DNA of 6,026 nucleotides from Desulfobacteraceae bacterium (GTDB taxonomy: Bacteria; Desulfobacterota; Desulfobacteria; Desulfobacterales; UBA11574): the NCBI GenBank assembly GCA_002868985.1, contig PKTV01000464.1:1-6026 (forward strand). The letters are read 5' to 3'. The stretch's first letter is position 1. Each line of letters begins with the position of its first letter. The notes beneath the pieces are model-generated. The model made no database searches and was not told the DNA's origin. It worked only from the letters and a program-made list of their open reading frames with translations. Positions 1 through 5,448 of the stretch are shown here, one piece after another. A program made the position numbers and the translations under genes.

Positions 1-113
1 ATTTTTCAAAGATAGTTTCCTGTTCTTTTTTACGATCCCTTGCCACGAGTTCATGCGGTTTAAAAAAAGATTATCCATGCAGCGGCTATTTATAAAAACT
101 CCCCGACCCCTCA
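1..113. repeat. Right arm of a dispersed inverted-repeat element (copy A, cut by window start)
   Basis: This stretch repeats 2279-2392 in the same orientation with about nine substitutions and one single-base indel, so roughly nine bases in ten agree. It ends in an outer sequence whose reverse complement is TGAGGGGTCGGGGAGTTTTT, closely matching the right end of copy B. In copy B an inverted left arm sits alongside, so the left arm of copy A probably lies before the window. The end falls 46 bp beyond the exonuclease stop codon. No coding capacity is conserved between copies, because the indel shifts the frame. Its type (MITE, REP-like or other) is inferred from shape only. Confidence 0.8.
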
Positions 114-159
114 GATAATTAGTGTAATAAGTGGGGCATCTCAATTGAGTAGGTGCGGT

Positions 160-951
160 TCATATTTCCATAACCAGGCCGGTTGGACAATGGTCCGACC
201 CAAAAATATCATTGTCGATAAACGCTTCTTTGACCCATCCCTTATCGATAATATCTTTGGTAACAAAAAAATAATCGATGCGCCATCCGATGTTGCGCTC
301 TCTTGCCTTGAATCGATACGTCCACCACGAATATTTTACGGTATCCGGATAAAAATATCTAAAGGTGTCCACATAGCCGTTTTCAACAATCCGATCGAGC
401 CAGTCGCGCTCGATTCGCAAAAAACCGGACGTTTTTTCATTGGCTTTCGGGTTTTTCAAGTCGATTTCATTATGGGCCGTATTGTAATCTCCGGATATGA
501 TGAGGCTTCGGCCCTGTTTTTTATAGGCATCGGCATAATCGAAAAAACTTTCATAAAAATCGAGTTTGTACTTCAGCCGTTCTTCACTCATTTGGCCATT
601 GGGAAAATACACGTTAAAAAATATGAAATCACCAAAATCCACCTCGACAATACGACCTTCATTGTCGAATTCCGGTATACCGATACCGTAATCAATGCTT
701 TTGGGCTTTATCCGTGTATAGGTGCAAACACCACTGTATCCCTTTTTTACGGTGGCCTGTGACCAGAATGCTTCATAACCTGATAAGTTTTTCATTTCAT
801 CTGTGAGTTGTACATCCTGAATCTTTGTTTCCTGAATGGCAAATATATCGGCATCCATCTGTTTGAATGATTTGAAAAAATCCTTTTTAATGGCAGCTCG
901 AATGCCGTTTACATTCCAGGAAATCAGTTTTATTCTCTTTTTTTCCACCAT
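160..951 (-). CDS. xth: Exodeoxyribonuclease III (ExoA/Xth-type AP endonuclease)
   Basis: This cytoplasmic base-excision-repair enzyme cuts DNA 5' of abasic sites and removes 3'-blocking groups; family members also have 3'-5' exonuclease activity. The 263-residue protein is full length for the family and is one exonuclease-endonuclease-phosphatase domain. The expected active-site residues are present: N13 in SWNVNG, E41 in QETK, Y115 in NVYFPNG, D155 and N157 in SGDYN, D226 in WRIDYFF, and the C-terminal GSDHCP with D253 and H254. The WWTYRF...ARERNIGWRIDYF stretch is diagnostic of the ExoIII/ExoA branch. The ATG start is well supported by GGAG eight bases upstream. The start lies 34 bp after the M20 gene stop with no visible terminator between, so the two are probably cotranscribed. 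The only symmetric sequence downstream is the short palindrome CTCAATTGAG (140-149), which lacks a T-run. No residue is missing and there is no sign of disruption. Confidence 0.96.
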   Translation of the reverse strand: MVEKKRIKLISWNVNGIRAAIKKDFFKSFKQMDADIFAIQETKIQDVQLTDEMKNLSGYEAFWSQATVKKGYSGVCTYTRIKPKSIDYGIGIPEFDNEGRIVEVDFGDFIFFNVYFPNGQMSEERLKYKLDFYESFFDYADAYKKQGRSLIISGDYNTAHNEIDLKNPKANEKTSGFLRIERDWLDRIVENGYVDTFRYFYPDTVKYSWWTYRFKARERNIGWRIDYFFVTKDIIDKGWVKEAFIDNDIFGSDHCPTGLVMEI

Positions 952-985
952 ATAAAATACTCCTGCATCTTTATCGAATCGTATT

Positions 986-2074
986 TCAACAGATTCTTGT
1001 CAGCGATTCACATCGTTTTATAAACGCATCGAGAAGTGCATAAAGTTCATAAACAGTTTCTATGTTGACATGTTCGTTCGGCGTATGCTGGCTGCGGTTA
1101 CCGTCAGCGCCCCAGACAATTCCTTTTATCCCGAATTGTGAAAGAAAGCGTGAATCGTTGGCGCCGTCTTCAAACCCGATCCGTGTCTTTTTCGATATCT
1201 CAAGCAGTAACTTCAGGTGTTCTGATTCACCGCCGGAAAAGAGGGGTTCGACGTTCTCCACAACAATGTCGCTGTACAATTCTTTTTGCATGGCGTTGAA
1301 CATCTTCTCAAGATCATCGGCTTCCGTATACCGAATTTCTAAACACGCTTCGGCAAATTCCGGAACGCCATGACGCGATTTTTCCGAACGAATATTATTA
1401 CGAACAACTGCCCTGTGAGGATTTTCGGGGGCTGATTTCACAAAATAAGTCTCCCACGTATTAATGTCATTCATCAATTTTTCGACGGCGTTTTCCCCTT
1501 GCCATGGCTTACGGCCCGAAGTCACTTTTACTCGGCACAAAAGCTTAACCCTGGCAACACCTTTTTCTTTAACGACAATTTTTTCAATATTGCCGCCGTC
1601 AAGTACAATACAAAAGTCCGTTTGAATGTCAACAAGGGTCTTTTTTGCACCGTTGAAACCACCGATTTCTTCGTCGCTGGTAATCAAAATCCCGAAGGGT
1701 AATTCCTTTTGCCCCCTGCCCTGTTTTCGAAGCTGCTGAAGATTGTTTTTTAAAAGAACCAAAGACAGTGCCACCGCATATTTGTCATCAAAACATCCCC
1801 GCCCGTACAGTTTACCATCCTGTATCACCGGCCTGAACAGGTTGTCGGAAGCGTCCACGACGTCGATATGACTCATCAAAAGCAAAGGGGCAATACCATG
1901 CTGGGGAAGAACCAGAATGGCGGGAGTATTATGATAATCAAGACGTCTGTATGTAATATCCCAGGTGTTTAAATATTGTTCGACAAAGGCTGAACATCGG
2001 TGGATCTCATCCGGCTTTGAGTGCATGGTTTTGAATTGCACCAGGTCTTTTGTAAGATCGATAATTTCTATCAT
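986..2074 (-). CDS. M20-family metallopeptidase/deacylase (ArgE/DapE/CPG2-like)
   Basis: M20 enzymes are cytoplasmic di-zinc hydrolases that split amide bonds in peptides or N-acyl amino acids. The metal and catalytic set is visible in order in this 362-residue protein: H69 and D71 in MSHIDVV, D96 in GRGCFDDK, E135 and E136 in TSDEEIGG, D159 in VLDGG, and H330 in SQHTPNEHV. The middle insertion (about 175-285) is the dimerisation domain, recognisable by PWQGENAVEKL; the His usual just before the PW motif appears to be Ser186. The protein is close to the usual 360-400 residue length. The substrate (acetylornithine, succinyl-diaminopimelate, dipeptide or other) cannot be assigned from sequence alone, so no symbol is given. 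The ATG at 2074 fits the family's usual N-terminus, but no good Shine-Dalgarno precedes it, and element B begins only 37 bp upstream. It probably shares a transcript with the exonuclease gene downstream. Confidence 0.9.
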   Translation of the reverse strand: MIEIIDLTKDLVQFKTMHSKPDEIHRCSAFVEQYLNTWDITYRRLDYHNTPAILVLPQHGIAPLLLMSHIDVVDASDNLFRPVIQDGKLYGRGCFDDKYAVALSLVLLKNNLQQLRKQGRGQKELPFGILITSDEEIGGFNGAKKTLVDIQTDFCIVLDGGNIEKIVVKEKGVARVKLLCRVKVTSGRKPWQGENAVEKLMNDINTWETYFVKSAPENPHRAVVRNNIRSEKSRHGVPEFAEACLEIRYTEADDLEKMFNAMQKELYSDIVVENVEPLFSGGESEHLKLLLEISKKTRIGFEDGANDSRFLSQFGIKGIVWGADGNRSQHTPNEHVNIETVYELYALLDAFIKRCESLTRIC

Positions 2075-2111
2075 GTCACAATTTGAAATACTCGGGTTAG
2101 TTTTAAATAAA

Positions 2112-2392
2112 TGAGCCCTCGGGGAGTTTTTATTCTAAATCCTCGAATACCAGCGGAATGGATGATCTTTTTTTAAATCGGATGCTGTTTGAGTGGCTTA
2201 GGGATCGTTAGAAAGAACAGGCGCATAGCTGAAATCGTATCTTTGAAAGAATTTTATAATAATGCAGCGAACCTATAGATATTTCAAAGATAGTTTACTG
2301 TTCTTTCTTTACGATCCCTTGCCGCGAGTTCATGCGGTTTAAAAAAAGATCATCCATGCAGCGGCTGTTTTGAAAAACTCCCCAACCCCTCA
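2112..2392. mobile_element. Inverted-repeat element B (MITE/REP-like, non-coding)
   Basis: The right arm (2282-2392) and left arm (2112-2249) are imperfect inverted copies sharing blocks in the same order. These are an outer TGAG...GGGGAGTTTTT, a 20-bp exact block starting ATGGATGATC (2158-2177 against its complement around 2338-2357), a block AGGGATCGT...GAAAGAACAG, and an inner TATCTTTGAAA. A spacer of about 30 bases (2250-2281) separates the arms. The right arm is also repeated at 1-113. The element fills almost the whole gap between the AF1514-like stop (2404) and the M20 start (2074). It has no transposase and no open frame shared between arms or copies. No clear target-site duplication is visible. 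Calling it mobile is an inference from the arm structure and the second copy. Confidence 0.72.
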
Positions 2393-2403
2393 AACAAATA
2401 TAA

Positions 2404-2709
2404 TCATAGTGAAAGGTAAAGAAAAATATATTCGCCGTCATTAATATTGACGGCAATATCAGCGCCCCTGGATTCTGCGAATAAAATCCACACCGGTTTA
2501 TCCCAGGAACCGCACTCGAGTTTCGGGAAATAGTCTCCTGTCTTCCCGCTGTACCACGACAGAAGCATGGGATCTTGTGCCAGTTCAGTTGCCTTGTCTT
2601 TGGCAATCTCCTTTGCTTTTACATAGTCAAGATCTTTGTCATCGACCTGGATCCTGATGTGATTGCCCCAAAAACATTTTAACTCTTCTGGTGTCATGTT
2701 GTCATTCAT
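2404..2709 (-). CDS. Small conserved protein resembling the AF1514 family (function unknown)
   Basis: This 101-residue soluble protein has no signal peptide or membrane segment. From memory its core matches the AF1514-like family: IRIQVDD, then a charged helix of the AKEIAKDKATELAQDP type (about 32-47), the motif LLSWYSGKTGDYFPKLEC (49-66), then KPVWILFAESRGADIAVNINDGEYIFLYL (71-99). No enzyme motif is apparent and no biochemical role is known to me. It starts 43 bp after the thioredoxin-like stop with no terminator between, so it is probably the second gene of that transcript and may work with it. The start is uncertain: AAAGGA lies only one base before the ATG at 2709 and 13 bases before an in-frame ATG at 2697. 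An in-frame TAA just upstream of 2709 excludes a longer form. The reading frame is convincing; the family name is moderately sure. Confidence 0.78.
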   Translation of the reverse strand: MNDNMTPEELKCFWGNHIRIQVDDKDLDYVKAKEIAKDKATELAQDPMLLSWYSGKTGDYFPKLECGSWDKPVWILFAESRGADIAVNINDGEYIFLYLSL

Positions 2710-2752
2710 ATCCTTTTACAAAGAAAAAGCCGTCCTTGAATTTGATTGCCAA

Positions 2753-3340
2753 TCAGATGTATCGGGCCATTTTCATCATGATTTCGTGTTTTTGTAAAGC
2801 CCCCGGCATGGTTTCCTGCAAACGGCCGTTATCAAATATCAAAATCTGAGGAACACTCAAAATGTTGTATTTTGAAGAGATCGCAGAACTGGAATCCACG
2901 TTCATTTTGCCAACCCTGATTTTTCCTTTGGCATCTTTTGCGAAATCATCGATCACCGGCATTGCCGTACGGCATGTGGGACACCAGGGCGCCCAGGCAA
3001 AAAGGAGTACCGGTAAAGGTGAGCCAAGCACCTGTTGATCAAAATTTGTTTCCGATACCATCAGAGGCTGCGCTACAAACAGCTCTTCTGTGTCAAGGGT
3101 TGTCCCGCATTTCCCACATTTTGCGCCTGCATTCAATTTCCAAAAGGGAATTTTGTTCCGGGTCCTGCACTTTGTACACCGAAAAAGATAGGATTCACCG
3201 CCTTTTCCTTCGGCCTGATCCATTTTCAGTTCAGCGCCACATTTTCCACATTTTGGAACATGCGAAATCTTTTCATGAGGTATTCTGTTTTTTGCGCCAC
3301 AATCAGAGCAGCGGATTAGATGATGCGAATTCTTTTCCAT
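2753..3340 (-). CDS. Thioredoxin-fold protein with two N-terminal zinc ribbons
   Basis: This is a probable cytoplasmic disulfide reductase of the thioredoxin-2 (TrxC) type. The 195 residues contain two tandem zinc ribbons, with C11/C14/C31/C34 and C55/C58/C75/C78. Each has the spacing CxxC-16-CxxC and the pattern ...(K/R)N(R/K)IP...KCGKCG, so they look like an internal duplication. TrxC proteins normally carry one ribbon and have about 140-150 residues. The thioredoxin domain (about 97-195) has the active site WAPWCPTC (C120, C123) rather than the common WCGPC, and the cis-proline context SVPQILIF (P164). There is no signal peptide. GGAG lies ten bases before the ATG. The gene starts 25-29 bp from a MITE whose end supplies a promoter-like sequence. 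The AF1514-like gene follows at 43 bp. The fold and ribbons are certain; the partner reductase and substrates are unknown. Confidence 0.92.
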   Translation of the reverse strand: MEKNSHHLIRCSDCGAKNRIPHEKISHVPKCGKCGAELKMDQAEGKGGESYLFRCTKCRTRNKIPFWKLNAGAKCGKCGTTLDTEELFVAQPLMVSETNFDQQVLGSPLPVLLFAWAPWCPTCRTAMPVIDDFAKDAKGKIRVGKMNVDSSSAISSKYNILSVPQILIFDNGRLQETMPGALQKHEIMMKMARYI

Positions 3341-3362
3341 AGCCTTTTATCTCCGATATTTT

Positions 3363-3390
3363 TTTATAACCTAAGTTGAGCGATTTTCAA
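3363..3390 (-). promoter_or_regulatory. Promoter-like sequence at the left end of the MITE, facing the thioredoxin gene
   Basis: On the minus strand TTGAAA (3390-3385) is followed after 16 bases by TATAAA (3368-3363), close to a sigma-70 consensus promoter. The -35 and spacer are inside the MITE terminal repeat, and the -10 is formed by the flanking TATA plus adjacent A residues. A start near 3356 would leave a leader of about 16 bases containing GGAG before the thioredoxin ATG. This is read from sequence only; activity is not shown. Confidence 0.55.
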
Positions 3391-3394
3391 GTTT
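3365..3394 (+). repeat. Left terminal inverted repeat of the MITE
   Basis: The sequence begins TATAACCTAAGTTGAGCG and continues ATTTTCAAGTTT. It matches the reverse complement of 3621-3648 with two substitutions and a two-base indel. TATA at 3365-3368 is self-complementary, so it may belong to the repeat or be a duplicated target (TA or TATA). Confidence 0.85.
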
Positions 3395-3644
3395 GCCGCA
3401 GATAAGCCCCGCGTGGCGGGATCTCCGCTTCGCTACGACAAGTCTTGAGCATAGCGAAATCCCGCTCCGCGGGGGAAGATGTTGTTTCGCTATAGTCGTC
3501 TATGCGGAACGGCATCTGACGCAGTAGATGCGGTGAAATTGGAAATCCCGTAGGGTTTCAAATTGTTGAAATTCAAAATGTTAGAATACCTTAAAAATAT
3601 TGTTAAATTAACCATTTCAAAAATTTGAAACGCTCAGCTTAGGT
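3369..3644. mobile_element. 276-bp MITE-like element between the fumarase and thioredoxin genes
   Basis: Inverted ends of about 28 bp (ACCTAAG(T/C)TGAGCG...TTTCAA) bound a non-coding interior, and TATA flanks both sides (3365-3368 and 3645-3648). TA or TATA targets are typical of IS630/Tc1-mariner-type transposases, so mobilisation by such an enzyme is plausible but not shown. No transposase is encoded. The right third is AT-rich with short hairpins: TTTCAA-ATTG-TTGAAA at 3556-3571 and TTTCAAA-AA-TTTGAAA at 3615-3630. The left half is GC-rich and strongly self-complementary. The element lies 10-14 bp past the fumarase stop and 25-28 bp before the thioredoxin start, so it makes up almost all of that gap. 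No intrinsic terminator with a T-run was found in it. Confidence 0.82.
3408..3531. other. Cluster of overlapping hairpins inside the MITE
   Basis: CCCGC-GTG-GCGGG (3408-3420) and CCCGC-TCC-GCGGG (3461-3473) are two hairpins with the same five-base stem. GCGGGAT (3416-3422) and TTCGCTA (3429-3435) can also pair with the contiguous TAGCGAA and ATCCCGC (3452-3465), forming a 14-bp stem with a 6-base bulge. ATAGCGAAA (3451-3459) can alternatively pair with TTTCGCTAT (3485-3493). GCATCT and AGATGC (3512-3517 and 3526-3531) form a further hairpin. Several of these folds are mutually exclusive. Confidence 0.7.
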
Positions 3645-3648
3645 TATA
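3621..3648 (-). repeat. Right terminal inverted repeat of the MITE
   Basis: Read on the minus strand it begins TATAACCTAAGCTGAGCG and continues TTTCAAATTT, mirroring 3365-3394. It ends 10 bp before the last base of the fumarase stop codon, and 14 bp if the TATA is counted as target sequence. Confidence 0.85.
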
Positions 3649-3652
3649 TAAA
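3625..3652 (+). promoter_or_regulatory. Promoter-like sequence at the right end of the MITE, pointing into the fumarase 3' end
   Basis: On the plus strand TTGAAA (3625-3630) is followed after 16 bases by TATAAA (3647-3652). Spacing and hexamers are identical to the outward signal at the other end. If active it would make RNA antisense to the end of the fumarase gene. No plus-strand gene follows. Confidence 0.4.
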
Positions 3653-3658
3653 GAAGAG

Positions 3659-5272
3659 TTAATCCTCCAGCAGCTTTTCAAAAAAATCGTTCCCCTTGTC
3701 GTCTACAATGATAAAGGCTGGAAAATCTTTGACGGTAATCAGAAAGATCGCTTCCATTCCAAGATCGGAATATTCTAATGTTTCGATGTTGGTTATACAT
3801 TCTTTACCCAGACGTGCCGCCGGCCCGCCGATGGAACCCAAATAGAATCCGCCGAACTTTTTACACGATTGCGTAACTTCTTTTGAACGATTTCCCTTGG
3901 CCAGCATGACCATGGAAGCGCCTTGTTCCTGAAAAATGGGAACATAAGGATCCATGCGGCCGGCAGTCGTGGGGCCGAAAGATCCTGAAGGATATCCAAC
4001 CGGTGTTTTTGCGGGACCGGCATAATATACCATGTGATTTTTGAAATATTCCGGAAGGCCTTCACCTTTGTCAAGTCGTTCTTTAAGTTTGGCATGGGCG
4101 ATGTCCCGGGCCACGACAATCTTTCCCGTCAGCATCAAACGGGTTGCCACCGGATATTGACCCAATTCGGCCCTAATTTTATCCATTGGCCGGTTTAGGT
4201 CGATGCGGACTGCTTCTTCATCCACATCTGCAGGTTCCGGCAGATACCTTGCCGGATCGGTCTCAAGACGTTCTAAATAGATGCCTTGTTTTGTTATTTT
4301 TCCTTTGATATTCCGGTCTGCACTGCAACTGACGCCAAGGCCGATGGGACAGGATGCACCGTGTCTTGGAAGCCGAATGACCCGAACATCATGACAGAAA
4401 TATTTTCCGCCGAACTGGGCACCGATACCGAGTTCTCGGGATATCTCGAGCAGTTCTGTTTCGAGCTTTGAATCCCGGAATGCATGACCCCATCGGTTTC
4501 CGGAAGTCGGAAGATAATCGAGATATCCTGCCGAGGCCAATTTGACAGTTTTAAGGTTGAGTTCAGCGGATGTTCCGCCGACGACAAATGCAAGATGATA
4601 GGGTGGACAGGCGGCTGTGCCCAGGGTTTTCATCTTTTTTTTCATAAACATAGCCAGCTTTTCAGGGGTTAAGGTCGCTTTGGTCTCCTGATAAAGATAT
4701 GTCTTGTTGGCAGATCCGCCGCCCTTGGCGATGAAAAGAAAATGGTAGGTGTTGCCTTCGACGGCATAAATTTCAATCTGTGCAGGAAGATTGCATCCGG
4801 TATTGACCTCATCATACATGGTCAAGGGCGCATTCTGTGAGTAGCGCAAATTGTGGGTTGTGTATGAATTGAAGATGCCCCTTGAAAGCGCTTTTTCGTC
4901 ACAAACGCCGGTCCAGATCTGTTGGCCCTTTTTCCCCATTACGATGGCTGTGCCTGTGTCTTGGCACATGGGGAAGACACCATCTGCGGAAATAACCGCA
5001 TTTTTCAGCATTTCAAGGGCCACATACCGATCGTTATCGGAGCTTTCAGGATCATTGAGAATTTTTGTTAAGAGCGACAGATGTGAAGGTCTTAGCAGAT
5101 GGGAAACATCCGTAAACGCATGTTCAGCCAAAAGGGTTAATCCTTCCGGGGCGATGGTTAGTATCTCGGTACCCTTAAAAGCATCTAAAGAAACATGGTC
5201 ATCGGTTAATCGGCGATAATCTGTCGTATCATCTCCTAAAGGAAACATATCCTGATATGTGAACTCTACCAT
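3659..5272 (-). CDS. fumA: Fumarate hydratase, class I ([4Fe-4S], FumA/FumB type, single chain)
   Basis: This enzyme catalyses reversible hydration of fumarate to L-malate in the cytoplasm. It serves the TCA cycle and, in many anaerobes, the reductive branch or acetate oxidation. The 537-residue protein aligns from memory nearly end to end with E. coli FumA (548). It has an N-terminal iron-sulfur domain (about 1-330) and a C-terminal domain (about 335-530). The cluster ligands fit C103 (PMCQDTGT), C222 (AACPPYH) and C316 (GVSCSADRN). Other hallmarks are [43 protein letters not shown] [35 protein letters not shown] and [11 protein letters not shown]. The tail beyond VDDKGNDFF is shorter than in E. 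coli and lacks its extra cysteines. AAGGAG lies seven bases before the ATG. An upstream terminator separates it from the flavoprotein gene, so it needs its own promoter. Being a single polypeptide distinguishes it from two-subunit class I fumarases. The cluster is oxygen-sensitive in this family, which fits an anaerobe. Confidence 0.97.
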   Translation of the reverse strand: MVEFTYQDMFPLGDDTTDYRRLTDDHVSLDAFKGTEILTIAPEGLTLLAEHAFTDVSHLLRPSHLSLLTKILNDPESSDNDRYVALEMLKNAVISADGVFPMCQDTGTAIVMGKKGQQIWTGVCDEKALSRGIFNSYTTHNLRYSQNAPLTMYDEVNTGCNLPAQIEIYAVEGNTYHFLFIAKGGGSANKTYLYQETKATLTPEKLAMFMKKKMKTLGTAACPPYHLAFVVGGTSAELNLKTVKLASAGYLDYLPTSGNRWGHAFRDSKLETELLEISRELGIGAQFGGKYFCHDVRVIRLPRHGASCPIGLGVSCSADRNIKGKITKQGIYLERLETDPARYLPEPADVDEEAVRIDLNRPMDKIRAELGQYPVATRLMLTGKIVVARDIAHAKLKERLDKGEGLPEYFKNHMVYYAGPAKTPVGYPSGSFGPTTAGRMDPYVPIFQEQGASMVMLAKGNRSKEVTQSCKKFGGFYLGSIGGPAARLGKECITNIETLEYSDLGMEAIFLITVKDFPAFIIVDDKGNDFFEKLLED

Positions 5273-5332
5273 TGTTATTCTCCTTTGATAACTATTTCAG
5301 GTTGTCAGGTTCACTGAGCAAGCAAAACTGAC

Positions 5333-5361
5333 TTTATACGAAACCATCAACCTTGAACCTA
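5333..5361 (-). promoter_or_regulatory. Weak promoter candidate for fumarase
   Basis: On the minus strand TATAAA (5338-5333) is a good -10, but the hexamer 17 bases upstream is TAGGTT, a poor -35. A promoter is expected here because the preceding gene ends in a terminator. Between this and the start codon, TCAGGTT occurs twice with 8-base spacing (5297-5303 and 5305-5311 on the plus strand), possibly a regulator site; this is inference only. Confidence 0.3.
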
Positions 5362-5370
5362 AGTTTTAAA

Positions 5371-5403
5371 TAAAAAAGCCCTCCTGATGAGGAAGGCTTT
5401 TTA
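5371..5403 (-). terminator. Intrinsic terminator after the GltD/DsrL-like gene
   Basis: GCC (5378-5380) and CTCC...GAGG-type inner pairing close on GGC (5395-5397) with one C-A mismatch and a GATG loop. A-runs and T-runs flank the stem on both sides (5372-5377 and 5398-5402). In the minus direction the hairpin is followed by TTTTTT, giving a classic terminator for the gene ending at 5449. The symmetry would also let it stop plus-strand transcription. Confidence 0.85.
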
Positions 5404-5448
5404 AAAGTTTGAATTCTGGGGCTTTATAATTATTACATGAAAGCCGGA

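Noticed and set aside
140..149. Palindrome CTCAATTGAG after the exonuclease stop
   Set aside because: A 10-bp perfect palindrome without a loop or T-run is too weak for a terminator, and no operator role can be supported.
145..762. Long plus-strand open frame (205 codons) opposite the exonuclease gene
   Set aside because: It lies entirely antisense to a fully conserved xth gene and its translation resembles no known family; it is a shadow of codon structure.
2295..2606. Minus-strand open frame crossing element B and the AF1514-like gene
   Set aside because: It overlaps a better-supported gene in another frame. The MDDLFLNR-like reading in the repeat is not kept between copies because of a one-base indel and stop codons.
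2938..3342. Overlapping plus-strand open frames opposite the thioredoxin gene
   Set aside because: They are antisense to a gene with clear zinc-ribbon and active-site motifs, with no ribosome-binding site or family resemblance.
3369..3644. Possibility that the structured gap is a riboswitch or CRISPR remnant
   Set aside because: Clear inverted ends and TATA flanks explain its borders; there is no repeat-spacer periodicity and no recognisable aptamer core.
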